The notes under the pieces: generated by a model
Databases searched by the model: none
What the model saw: only the letters and a program-made list of their open reading frames with translations
What the model was told of the DNA's origin: nothing
DNA from: Bolinopsis microptera
Taxonomy: Eukaryota; Ctenophora; Tentaculata; Lobata; Bolinopsidae
Length of the DNA: 64,000 nucleotides
Direction: 5' to 3'
NCBI RefSeq assembly: GCF_026151205.1
Contig: NC_087076.1
Location: 22,810,828 to 22,874,827, forward strand
Position numbers and translations under genes: made by a program
Shown here: positions 1 to 12,200 of the stretch, one piece after another
How positions within the stretch are numbered: position 1 is the stretch's first letter
Layout: each line of letters begins with the position of its first letter

Positions 1-8
1 TAACTTAA

Positions 9-287
9 GTAAAGAATATCAAGAAGTCTTTTCTCCCGGAGCGAGTTTTTCCATATTGGAACAAACTTCCTACGGACGTCAAGAACTCTGTGACAGTTTA
101 AGGCTTTAAAATTAAATTGGAAGGATTTAAGAAAGATATGATTTCTAAAAGTATTACAAATGATTGCTTTTTTTTGGAATGTTATGCCAGTAATAAAGAG
201 AAACATAAGGATTATCTTTGGTTTCATCCTTATGTGGCAAAGAAGCGTTTTATAAATCTGTATTCCACTGGGAAGTATTTAAAATAG
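9..287 (+). pseudogene. LINE reverse-transcriptase C-terminal remnant
   Basis: The frame running to TAG at 285-287 reads RVFPYWNKLPTDVKNS, the typical end of CR1/L2-like LINE ORF2 proteins (W-N-x-L-P followed by a basic helix). An in-frame TAA at 99-101 interrupts it, after which the frame continues with a lysine-rich tail. Nothing of the reverse-transcriptase core is in the window. It is a truncated dead copy and is not the same subfamily as the intact LINE at 6165-10770, whose tail differs. Confidence 0.6.
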
Positions 288-429
288 GATAATTTATTTG
301 ATGATTTTTTTAAATATTGTATTTCATAAATAATTAATGTTGGTGGGGAATTATTTATTACATATTTTTTCACATAGTGCGATAATATTTTGTAGACATG
401 TGTGATGATGTGATGTCATAAATTTTTGT

Positions 430-1870
430 ATCACGTTGCGACCCCTGTCCTGACGATACAGGGGGAGCCGCGCACTTCGTGCGCGGTGGGTCATACAAGA
501 AAAGACAATTTTTGATTCACTTTCAATACAAACTTTTTATGAGGATCACAACATGCAAATACAGAGAAAAACGAAATTTTAAGAAAAACAAAATTGTTAT
601 TTACCACAAAACAATCAATACATATTATGTTATATTCATAGATAAATTCAAATTTAAATTTCAACCTTATATACACCCCGTCGCGCACACAGCCACACAT
701 TGTTTATATATATTAGAAACCCTCAGGTGTGGCTGTAAGCGCCGCGCGCAGGGTCTATTTTGATTGACGATGTCACCCTTTCCAGATCGTTCCAGCAACG
801 CGATTTTTTCATATTCGTCATATTCGTCATATTCGTCATATTCGTCATATTCGTCATATTAGTCATCTTCGTCATAGAATGCTAGTTCGCGCGGCGCGTC
901 GAAGCGGCGAAGTCTTCCAAGGTCTATTCATGCAGATTCAATTGTTATTTTACAATTACATGTCACATTTATTAATTACTAGAACCAAAATTTCAGAAGC
1001 AGAATAATTTGTAAAAATTTTTTGTTGTTTGCGCAGTCACAGGGGGCTGAAACCAGGTTTTCGATCAAACGCTGCCATTTGTAGTCAAAAGTTGCCAACA
1101 GTTGCTCTCGTCCAATGAAATCGCTGCATTTTGCCTGCCATTATGCATAATTGAATTACATATATTCGAATCCGAAGCTTGGCTTTCATAATAATCATAA
1201 TGCAGCAATTTCATTGGACGAGAGCAATTGTTGGCGACGTTTGACTACAAATGGCAATGTTTGATCGAAAACCTGGTTTCAGCTCCCCCTGTGCAGTACA
1301 GTATTTACACGCCCATCGATAAAGCAGTTGCCAAAAAAAGCTCAAAGTCAATTCACCTAGCTTCGTACTCCGTTTTGACATTAAGCCATATGATTTGCAC
1401 GCGTGGCGCATTCCAAATGCTAGCACGTGACACAATTCAGCCCATCAGAGTACATGAATCCGCAAAGTTCAAAGTTTGAAGTTAAAGTTGCAAAGTTTTG
1501 ATCGGCCCAAAATGAGACTTTCCTGGAGATTTAAATATAACTCAACAATTACATTGTTTCAAATTTCCCCCTGTGCCGGGAAACATTATTTTTACAAAAC
1601 GAACATTTTGCAAAAAACCGGAAGTCTAGTCAGTTCGAACTCTTTTACTTTTAAAGTTAGGCCCCATCCAGCAAGGTTTCCTGGGACGCACTGCTGGGCC
1701 ACGCCGAGCTGCGAAGAATTGACATCGTCAATTAAACAATGGACAAACGTATTTGTCATACATTGTATGACCCGCCGCGCACGAGTGCAGTGCGCGGCTC
1801 CCCCTGTATCGTCAGGACGATAAAGGGGGACCATAGTGAAACGACCGTGGGGTCGCAACGTGATACAAAA
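430..1870. repeat. Nested inverted repeats (foldback/MITE-like)
   Basis: The outer left arm (about 431-498, starting TATCACGTTGCGACCCC) is the reverse complement of the outer right arm (about 1763-1868). Both arms carry the block ACGATACAGGGGGAGCCGCG. Inside, 1034-1130 is an imperfect reverse complement of 1199-1296, sharing GAAACCAGGTTTTCGATCAA and CTCTCGTCCAATGAAAT. This gives one foldback nested in another. No transposase frame is visible, so it is non-autonomous. The superfamily is unknown. Confidence 0.7.
809..875. repeat. 9-bp tandem repeat (ATTCGTCAT)n
   Basis: About seven copies of ATTCGTCAT in a row, the last ones degenerate. They lie inside the outer inverted repeat. No coding value is apparent. 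Confidence 0.8.
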
Positions 1871-2345
1871 AAGTATCACCTGTTAAATATTTTACGAGTA
1901 TCTATATCATATCACTGACCACTGATTAATTATAATATCATAACTGATAATTTGTAGTGTGATGCACTACTGAGCCGCGCCGCGCATCTTCCGTAGATCA
2001 GCGAGATGTTGTAGCGCGATGCGTTACTGTGCTGCGCCACGCACTCAATGGGGCTTCTCACAGCGACATGATCGGCGAAATGCGCTACTGTGTCTATTTT
2101 GCCTTAATTGACATCGTCAATTAAGGCAAAATGTTGATTGACGATGTCAATCCTTCGCATCTCGCCGATCTGCTTGGTGGTTGCGAGAAGCATTATTTGA
2201 TGCGCGCGCGACCCAGTAGTGCATCGCGCTACAAGGCAAAATGCACCACTGGGCCTCGCCGAGGAAAGATTGACATCGTGAATCAATTTCATAACAAGCA
2301 TACATTTTTCAATGTCCAATTTGTTCTCGACCTATCGGCTATCAT
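1700..2345. repeat. Palindrome-rich region with repeated ATTGACATCGTCAAT motif
   Basis: The 15-mer ATTGACATCGTCAAT (arms ATTGAC/GTCAAT) or its reverse complement occurs near 1718, 2107 and 2134, with degenerate forms near 763 and 2269. The blocks at 1955-2030 and 2200-2240 share GTGATGCACTACTG-type sequences in opposite orientations. It looks like a degenerate foldback element. No gene was seen. Confidence 0.55.
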
Positions 2346-2440
2346 CTTATAGTCATAAAATAGTGATCATGATATTCTGATCTCAATTATATAATGAGTT
2401 GCTCTAACCAGAGCCCTCTCGCTTGCAGTTGCGCGCGACC

Positions 2441-2629
2441 TTACCTAGCTGGGGACCTCAGGCTATTATGTTCATAAACATAGCCTGACAAATTAAGACC
2501 CTCTCTGCTCTCAAACGCGCAATGCTTTCAAACAGGCGCGTTTTTGCGCGTGGAGTGCTTAGCGCGCACGTGATATGCTTTGTAATAATAGATATTCGGC
2601 GGAATGACAGGCTGAGCGCGGCTCAGTAA
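2441..2629 (+). mobile_element. hAT-like MITE, copy 1 (long variant)
   Basis: It begins TTACCTAGCTGGGGACC and ends GGCTGAGCGCGGCTCAGTAA, the same termini as four other copies here. The flanks GCGCGACC and GCGTGACC look like an 8-bp target duplication with one mismatch. It carries extra internal sequence (189 bp in all) and is inserted in a longer repeat whose empty form is at 33571-33640. Confidence 0.7.
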
Positions 2630-2776
2630 CGCGTGACCGCGTCACGCAGTACGCGTATACACATGGCTATGTGAATATAATGTAAATGAGTAAAAAAAAT
2701 AAATACAAAATAATACAAATATAAATGAAATTATGTTTACTATAAGCCATAAAAAAAGTGGCGTCACGAATTTTCG

Positions 2777-3264
2777 TCATTTTACAATAATTTTGCAACA
2801 CCTCAGTCCCCAAAACCTGGAATTTCGCCAAATGCCATTAGCTGCGTATCCCTCCATACACTGGACTGTAAACCTGCTACTCCCCATTCCATAACAAGGT
2901 CCCAGTCGTAGGATGCAGCTCTCAGATCTACAATTCTGTTTTCCGTCCCATCCAGGAAAACTATCCTGTCCGTCTATTCCCCGACCACCCTTGATCCCTT
3001 TCAATCCTGGAAGTCCAGGAAGTCCTGGAGTACCGTTTCTACCCATCTCTCCTTTTGCTCCAACATTCCCCGAGTCTCCAGTTGGTCCATTTTCCCCGTC
3101 AGCACCGTCCTCACCAGGTTCACCTTCTGCTCCTTCTAACGAACAGATCCATCCAACCGATGAGCAGAAGTCGTTAGTTCCTCGAGCACCTTTTCGTCCA
3201 TTCGCTCCTTGGACTCCTTGTTCTCCTTCCGCTCCTTGTTCTCCTTGTTCTCCTTGTGGTCCGA
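2777..3264 (-). CDS. Short collagen and Cys-rich C-terminus (exon 7)
   Basis: Acceptor TATATTTTTCAG at 3265 opens the exon; TGA is at 2779-2777. It encodes about eight Gly-X-Y triplets (GPQGEQGEQG...), a break with two Cys (CSSVGWIC), about nineteen more triplets including GTPGLPGLPGLKGIKG, and a tail with six Cys ending GLRCCKI. Short interrupted collagen of this kind trimerises in many invertebrate secreted proteins. Confidence 0.75.
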
Positions 3265-6200
3265 CTGAAAAATATAGCATTTATACGATGCCTGATCTTC
3301 GAGTTCTATCGCGAAATGAACATTGTGTCATTAATTTATTTCCGGTGCTGCCGAAACCTAGGTTTTCATCGCTTGAGGATGGTATGAGAATACCTGACAA
3401 TTACAAACATTGCTTTGAGTAAAATGCTGCTCAACAAAAAGGGTGACCAGAGCCCCATACGGTTAATTACATGGTACATTGTCCAGGAAAAAGTCCGTTA
3501 GTTTCAGCAGTATCCCAAAGTGTCTCCCATAAAGTTCAACCTTACATTTACTATTACATCGGCAGATCCATTTTGAAGTGTCCAATTCCACAATCCTACA
3601 TCAAACGTCAAATCGACAACAAAGTCAACAGACTGAATCAGGAAACTTGGTTAACTGATGGTCCCAGACACACCAAACTGACACTCGGCCACAAGCACGC
3701 CAACATCATAAAAAACTCAACACTACACTGTACTCAGCAACAACAGACAAGATTACAGAACTGCAGTTCACCTCATCACGGCCGGGTCACTGCGGCTTAA
3801 ACAAACATCTTCACACCTGGAGGGGGATATTTAAAACATATAAGTGATATCAATCAATTGGGTTCTGGCCTGGTAAGCCCCCTGTCACCCGATCTTGAGG
3901 TGACGTACGACACCTCGTTTACCCAATCAATTTCTGGAAGGCTGCAAATTTTCACATGCCAAATTCATGAGATTCTTAAAGAGTTGTGCGAGATACATAG
4001 AGGCCGCCGAATTATGAGGACTACCAGATCCTGGTGGAACCTAAGCGATTCATGATATCACGACAGACCTTAATGACTTAATTATTCACGAGAAAGAACT
4101 GATTATGATATTATTATTATTGTTTAAGATACTATTGGATACGTGAGGGTACTCCGAATAGAATTGCTCGCCTAATGCGGGTTTTGATCAGCGGGTAATT
4201 ACTTCCACCCTTTTTAACTGCGGCAGTGCAATCCCGGCCGAAGGCCGGGTTACACTATTGATTAATATAATGACATCACCGTTCCTACTGCTGAACTACT
4301 TTGTTGGGAGATAAGACCGTTGTAAAACTACGAAGCAAAACTTTACCAAAGTCCTATTGCACATAAAGGGTTAGAGCTCATTTTAGACATTTCATTTTTA
4401 ATCGATCCATCCAAACATGTTCTGTTAAAACGGCTGAAGGATCATATCGACATAAACTAGGTCGTACCGACAGAAATGGTTAAGTCAAAAAGGGTGAAAA
4501 AGAAACCAAACAGCGTACTGAAGAACTTAGCGACACAGAGTCACAGACTCTGGATCTGATGTTATTGAAATTCCTGAGTAATGCAAGACGGGTGCTCATT
4601 GTCGAATTGATAGATGAACTTGAAGATCACCTTGTGACGCGCATTGAGGCACTGAGACCCTTGAGGCACCACTTTTAGGCACTGAGGCCCACGGAAAACC
4701 ATGCACGATAAAAACTTTAGAGCTTAAAAAGTAAAAATGTGTTTTGTAATTTACCCTGGTCACAACCAGGTTTTAAAGAACTCGCAGTCCATCCACTCCT
4801 TGCTGTTATGTGCGTAGTGCCCACCAGAAAGCACTCTCGGTCAGCCCAATTCGCGGGACTCACGGCTACTCCTTCACAGCGGGGAGTATCATCACACCAT
4901 TCCTGACAACTCTCAAAACTCCTGAACCGTCTTTGTAATAATTTTTGGGAGTCCGGAAACATACCAAAATTCTGCTTGTAGCTTGTAAAACAGCCTGAAA
5001 TATATTATAGATAAGTTTTCGTACCGTGTATGTACATATATAATCGCAGTTCATAATTTAAAACTTTAGTAAGGAAACGTAAAAGAAAAAGTCGAAGAAT
5101 CAGAATAGCATTAGTCCGATTTTGGTTTACAATTTGGTGACATTAAATGTTAAAAAGTTTGATCAAGTCATCGCGAAGTCATGGACAGAAGTTGAGAAAA
5201 TGCTTTATGTTAGGTGATTTCCATTCAAATTAATTAAAAATCAAAAATTATAATAAAATAATCGTATTTACTTTATGCCTAAACAGCCCCTACTACGGTT
5301 AATCATAACGATTATTCAAATACTGAATGATTTGGAGATAATTGTATTGTTATTGATATTGATGTACCGCTACGTAATCTTGAATATTTGGAGCGTGACT
5401 TTTGTAGTGCTCTTCTATTATTTTAGCGCTATGGTTGAATTGATGTGACTCATCCATGGGAGTAACTACTACACTCTTCGAATGATGGGGATCCAGGAAA
5501 ATAAGTTGACGTTACCCGTACCGATCAGCATCAGGGACTGATCTCCATTAATACTGGAATACATGAGCAATACATTTCTAGTCTAGTTATGGTACCTCGA
5601 TCCTTTCTCCGTGTCTCATAGAATTCAAAAAAGACAGGACATGTCACCCCCCCCCCCCCCCCCCCCCCCCCGATATCAGATATTGTACATATCTTAATCT
5701 ATTAGTTGTAAGTGCAAGGAATTTTGAACCAAATTCTTAATCTGTAATTGCTTACCTTCACAAACGCCGCACGTCATCGGACAATTAGCGGTCATAAACT
5801 CATAGTATTCACTACCTGTGGATCATTCGGGTTTTCATATCGCAGCAAAAATTTTGATATAAATTGCGAGAAAAGAAAATCATTGCCAACCCCATTGCCC
5901 TTTTATTCCATAAATGATGAAAATTATGCCCCATTTTTCATATTTCTTTTGTACCTTGATCACAATATCCAGTAGCCGTCCAACCTGCGCAGTTTTCAGC
6001 ATGTTCGGAGTTGTCCGCACAACCTGGTGTAATATAAGGGTAGTTTAAATAAAAATATTAATAAGATTGACCCGTCGGAAACGGGATCAGCTTTGCCTTC
6101 AGAGGTACGTATCGAGAATCACTCGGACCGAAAATTTTTGTAAGTCAAAGTTTTTCTGGGAACTTGTAATACTAGTAATTGCATTTTGTTGCGTTTTTGT

Positions 6201-9200
6201 TGCTCCCTTATCAGCAATTTTTATTTGAGATAAGACGTACTACTCATCACTGTGTGTATACTGTACAGCCTTCAGAAATTATACATATACATACTCATAC
6301 ACGGAATTTGTGAAAAATGTCATCCAATCCGATTCCAGATTTTGATGAAAAAGTAAAACTTATAATCGGTAATATGCTGGCCAAAGCCGATAAAGTGTCA
6401 AAAACTGTCTTGTCGGCTTTTGATTCATCCGAAGATCGCGAAGCGAACGCGAAAGTATTGGGCGGATCTCGTTTTAATTCTCAAGCCCTCGACATTTGTG
6501 CACAGTTTCTTGACATCGACCTTGTAGATAAAGATAACGATCGAATCTTCACCAACAAACCATCGCTTGCTACGAGGATTATTCTAGAAATTCAGTCCTA
6601 TTTTCCAGCCATGTGTGCCGGCTGTGACGCCGAGTACTCTGTTGAATTTGATTCTGAAAACAAGTCTGCATTGCGATGTTTCTTGTGCTTCCAAGGTTCT
6701 CACCACTGCGCAGCCTTTACTCCCTCCGGTAGCTCCCCTGCCTCCCCTATCGGTACCGTGTGGCTGTGCCGCTCATGTCACAATACCAACAACCCAGCTA
6801 AACGAAAGAAACCAAAGTCCAAGAACGCCAGCAAAGCCAATTCAAAGGCACCATCTGGTGCTAATACTCCAGTCAGTAGTTCAGCAAAAGTGACTTTCTC
6901 TGCCGAGACATTATCTGAAAAGCTATCAACTGTCAGCCAGCTTCAGCAGAAAAGCGAAGAGGAATTATCACAATCGACTGAAAAGGAGTCAAGCTCCGTC
7001 ACAAACACCAGCACTGGTATTGTATGCGAGAAATTTAAAATTGGCAAATGCCCTCATGGCGTATCAGGTAAAACTGAACAAAATGGACGAGTTTGTGACA
7101 AAAATCATCCCAAATGGTGCTACCGTTTCGCGAGAAATGGTAGCAAGGGAAAATACGGCTGCAGAAAGGATGACAAGTGTATTTTCTATCATCCGAAACA
7201 CTGTCCCTCGTCTATCTCTGACAAAACTTGCTTCTCCGACAAGTGCACATTGGTCCATCTCATTGGCACAAAGAGGCATAAACGTTCAGATGAAGAATCC
7301 TATAGACGGACAGATGAAGACTTCAAACGCAGCCAGTCCAAGTCCAACGACTCAAGACGTAGTGCTTCTAACCGACAGATGAAAACACCTCGTATGAGTC
7401 GCAATGAGTCCCAAACTGAAGCTCTACAGGACATCGGACATTTTTTAGAGTTGCGATCCCTTCTGACATCATTTCAAGAAACATTTCAGAAGGAGATCAA
7501 GAGCCTAAGGTCCGAATTAGCGAGTCAAGAATGCAAACTTACATCAATTGTTCCGAGCCTCAGTCAACATCATGTGATCAAACAGTTTCTTCCCCAACAT
7601 CCCCCAGGTCACATGCCACCATCATTTCATCAATACCTTCCCCCTCATCATCAACAACAGCCGCACCCGATCCAGCAGACAACGAACTGGCATCAACTTC
7701 CCGTGTCTGGCTGTTAAATGTACAATCTTTCAACCCTAGCGCTTCCAGTACATCTAAGTGGAAGGTCTCATATCTAGCCCAACAACTCGCCGAGGAACAC
7801 GCAAAACATCACTGTGTCCCATTTGTTGTCCTAACAGAGACCTGGCTGAAGTCCTATATTGAAGATGCACAACTTGAAATTCCTGGATATTCACTGTTCA
7901 GAAGTGATAGAAACGCTAGGGTTGGCGGGGGAGTTCTACTCTATTCACATGACCAACTCCCCATTACTCATGTTGAGACATATGATGACCAAATATGCCA
8001 AGCTCTTATCTGCAAATGTGAACTGACAAAATCTATTATCTGCGTGCTCTACCGTCCACCTAACTGTTCAGTATTCAGCTTCAGATCTTGTCTTGATTTT
8101 CTTGATAACTACATTGCAGGCGAACCTGATGGTTTTGAGCTATCAATTTTTGGTGATTTCAACCTTCCCCGTATAAACTGGTCCACTCATACTGTTTTAC
8201 CAGGGGGAACTGTCTCGTCCATGGATGCTACTGCGCTCCTTCTTGATTTTATGGCTGAAAACTTGTGTACACAGTACATATCTCAACCGACTAGACTAGA
8301 AAATATTCTCGACCTCTGCATCTCGAATTCTGAAGAGCTTGTTACCCACACTTCTACATCAGACACCATCCTCTCAGACCACAGACTTGTTGAGATTTTC
8401 TGGTCTTACAATCCTTGCTCCTTCACTACTCCTGATCCGCCTGACTTTAAAGAACTATCCTTCAGAAGTCTTGATTTCTTCAAAGCTGACTATGATTCAA
8501 TCAGTAATAAAATCAAGTCAGTGGATTGGGACGCTCTCTGGGAAGCTAGCGAGCCAGAGGTTTTTCCGGAGCTCTTTACTCAGACTGTCCATCAAATCTG
8601 TGTAATATATTGCCCAAAGAAAATTCCTCCCAAAAACAAGCAAGCATCACTTGTCCGGATTCCTTCTAGAAAGAAACGCAAGCTTCAAAAAGAACTTCGT
8701 GATGCTGAGAACGACGTTCACTGCCCTAGTACTCGTTTGAAATCTCTTCAAAACAAGCTTGCTTTGGCCCACATAGGAATTCGTGATGCTATTAACAAGA
8801 CCCTTCAGTATCGCGAAGAGCAGGCTGCAGCAAAAGTAAAAGCAAACCCGAAGTACTTTTATAGTTATGCCAAGAAGTTTTCGAAAAAGAAAAGGAATAT
8901 CAGCATGCTATTCGATGAGAACAGTAACATCCGTTCTCATCCTAAGGAAATGGCAGACCTTTTACAAAACCAGTTTCTATCCGTATTTAGCGACCCCTCC
9001 AAAACTGAGTTAGACGCTGCATCATTCCCTCCTCCGGATTTAACATATCCGTTTACGGATCAGATTCTGGAATTCTCTATCAGTGATGTTATCGAGGCTA
9101 TTGATGATATTAAGCCAAATGCTTCATCTGGTCCTGATGAGATCCCAGTTGCTCTACTTAAGAATTGCAAAGATGCTATGGCGATTCCTATCCATCTGAT

Positions 9201-12200
9201 CTGGTCAAAATCCCTTGCATCTGGAGAAGTACCTTCATTTTATAAGTACTCCCACGTTTCTCCGCTCCACAAGAAAGATAGCAAGGCGTTTCCTTCCAAC
9301 TACAGGCCCATTTCACTCACCTCCCATATAATCAAGGTGTTTGAGAGAATCATAAGGAAAAAGCTAGTCTTACATCTAGAAATGAACAACTTGCTCTGTA
9401 GCAAACAGCATGGCTTTAGATCAGGCCGCAGCTGCCTTACACAGCTTCTCCACCATTTCGACGACATTTTTGAGTCATTAACCAACAAAGCTGACTTTGA
9501 TTCTATATATCTTGATTACGCTAAGGCGTTCGATAAAGTTGATCACAAATTGTTGATCAGGAAACTTCACCTCTATGGCTTAAATCCAAAAATCATCAAA
9601 TGGATTGAATCTTTTCTGTCAAACCGGAAGCAAGCTGTAGTGGTCGACGGCCACTTGTCATTTCTCGCTCTGATCATCAGTGGTGTCCCCCAGGGAACAG
9701 TCCTCGGGCCGATCTTGTTCCTTATTTTCATCAATGATATTGAGCATTGCATAACTGAATCCATCATCAGATGCTTTGCAGACGACACTCGTGTTTCAAT
9801 ATCGGTAACCTGTGAACAAGACGTATCTGTGTTACAAAACGACTTGAACAGTGTCATAAAATGGTCTGAACGAAACAATATGGCACTACATAAAGACAAG
9901 TTTGAGTACATGTGTCACAGACACAATCGACGTAGTGCTCTCGTCGAACTTCCTTTTGTTAGTGAACTATACCAGTACTCAGTATCCAAAGACAAGTCAC
10001 TCGCACCTGTAGGTCAACTAAGAGACCTCGGGGTTCTCGTCTCCAACGATCTATCTTGGCAACCCCACATCAAGACCGCAGCAAACAAGGCTCGTCAAAA
10101 AGCTGCCTGGGTTTTCAGTGTCTTTCAGACAAGATCTCCAGTCATAATGCTTACGCTTTACAAGTCGATGGTTCGTAGTTTACTGGAATACTGTTGCCCG
10201 CTATGGCACCCCTCCAAGATATGTGACATCCAGGAGCTTGAAAGCGTACAGAAAGCTTTCACCGCAAGGATTACTGGAATGCGTGATCTCCATTATTGGG
10301 ACCGTCTTCAACGGCTATCTCTGATGTCTCTACAGCGTCGCAGGGAGCGGTTCATTTTACTTCATATGTGGAAGATTTTCCATCACCATACCAGCAACGA
10401 CATTAACGTGCAGTTTGTCTCCAGGCCACGTTTTGGAAACCTTGCAGTCATTCCATCTGCATGCAGACACAGCTCAGCAGCAAATCAGTCACTGTATGAT
10501 AATTCATTTGCAGTCATAGGCCCAAAATTGTGGAATGCAATGCCTTACCATTTGAATTCCATCGGCGACCGAGAGCATTTCAAATCGCAGCTCACCCAGT
10601 TCATGCTATCTCTTCCGGATACACCGCCCATCAGGGGCTACACTCCTCAGAACTCAAACTCGCTGCTTTGCTGGAGGAATGACAGAGAGATCTCCTCTCT
10701 GTGGGGTGGTCACACAATGTGATGGCCCTGTTAAAGCTTAACGAATCTCAACATAGGTGACATAGGTAGGTACTTTTGTTCAAATTTCATGCTACACTGA
10801 TCATGATGAGCTGAAAATCCAATTCCGAGTTCGGTTTGAAAAAGGGGAGGCCTGCTTTCCGAGATTGGATTGCAGAGGGGATGCCTCGATAGGTTATGAA
10901 TATAGGCTTCATATGAATATAAGCTCCTTCCAATTGTCCAAATTATGTGCGAAAAATTCTCATAATGTTTGTCCGCTATTATAATGTCCGCCCATGTCCG
11001 TCCGAGTCCGCTAATGTCACAAAAAAATACGTCCGTTGTCTCATAGAATCCAAAAAGGACAGGACATAGGCGGACATGTCTATTAATTGTAAGTGCAAGG
11101 AATTTTGAACCAAATTCTTAATCTGTAATTGCTTACCTTCCTCCACTTCACAAACGCCGCACGTCCTCGGACAATTAGCGGTCATAAACTCATAGTATTC
11201 ACTACCTGTGGATCATTTGGGTTTTCAGATTGCAGCAAAAATTTCGATATAAATTGCGAGAAAAGAAAATCATTGCCAACCCCATTGCCCTTTTATTCAA
11301 TAATGATAAATTATGAAAATTATGCCCCATTTCGCCTATTTCTTTTGTACCTTGATCACAATATCCAGTAGACAGCCAACCTGCGCAGTTTTCAGCATGT
11401 TCGGAGTTGTCCGCACAACCTGCTGTAATATAAGGGTAGTTTAAATAAAAATATTAATAAGATTGACCCGTCGGAAGCGAGATCAGCTTTGCCTTCAGAG
11501 GTACGTATCGAGAATCACTCGGACCGAAAATTTTTGTAAGTCAAAGTTTTTCTGGGAACTACTTTTGTTCAAGTTTCATGCTACACTGATCATGATGAGC
11601 TGAAAATCCAATTCCGAGTTCGGTTTGAAAAAGGGGAGGCCTGCTTTCCGAGATTGGATTGCAAAGGGGATGCCTCGATAGGTTATGAATATAGGCTTCA
11701 TATGAATATAAGCTCCTTTCAATTGTCCAAATTATGTGCGAAAAATTCTCATAATGTTTGTCCGGTAATATCAGCCCATGTTCATCCGAACCCGTCAATG
11801 TCCGCTAATGTCCCACAGCTAAATTTAAAAAACACGTCCGTTGTCTCATAGAATTCAAAAAGGACAGGACATAGGCGGACATTGGCGGACATGTCACGAC
11901 TTACCCCCCTAGATAACATTTTATTTTACAAATTATTTGTTTTATTTTTTATTGCAAAAAATCATTAAATCAACATGCCTAACATTAAACTATAAAGTAT
12001 GACGTTATATGAGAAATCGGGAAAAAAACTAGGTAAATAGTGGAAAAATCAAATAAATAGAATGGAAAAGTTAAAAAATGTGACTAAAATTGTTGTAGAC
12101 TAAAAATGTGCGAATTTATGACTAAAATTGTGGTAACCAAAATTATGGCAACCAAATTAATTGTGAACCAAATTTATTGGCCCTAAGGTAGTTAGACTTA

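Larger units (their letters stand above)
6165..10770 (+). mobile_element. Full-length CR1-like LINE with two intact ORFs
   Basis: Its limits come from the uninterrupted duplicate at 11551-11575, which reads GGGAACTACTTTTG. Here GGGAACT ends at 6164 and TACTTTTG resumes at 10771. The element is 4606 bp with a 152-bp leader, overlapping ORF1 and ORF2, a 48-bp trailer and a tail CATAGGTGACATAGGTAGG that looks like short tandem units. CR1-group elements often end in short repeats, not poly-A. No clear target duplication (one base at most). Both frames are open, so the insertion is recent and could be competent. It is antisense to the host gene. Confidence 0.9.

Noticed and set aside
2913-3422. 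Pro/Ser-rich plus-strand frame
   Set aside because: Mirror of the collagen exon on the minus strand.
5748-5975. Plus-strand frames over the ShKT exons (also 11129-11371)
   Set aside because: Opposite strand of spliced ShKT exons with good splice sites.
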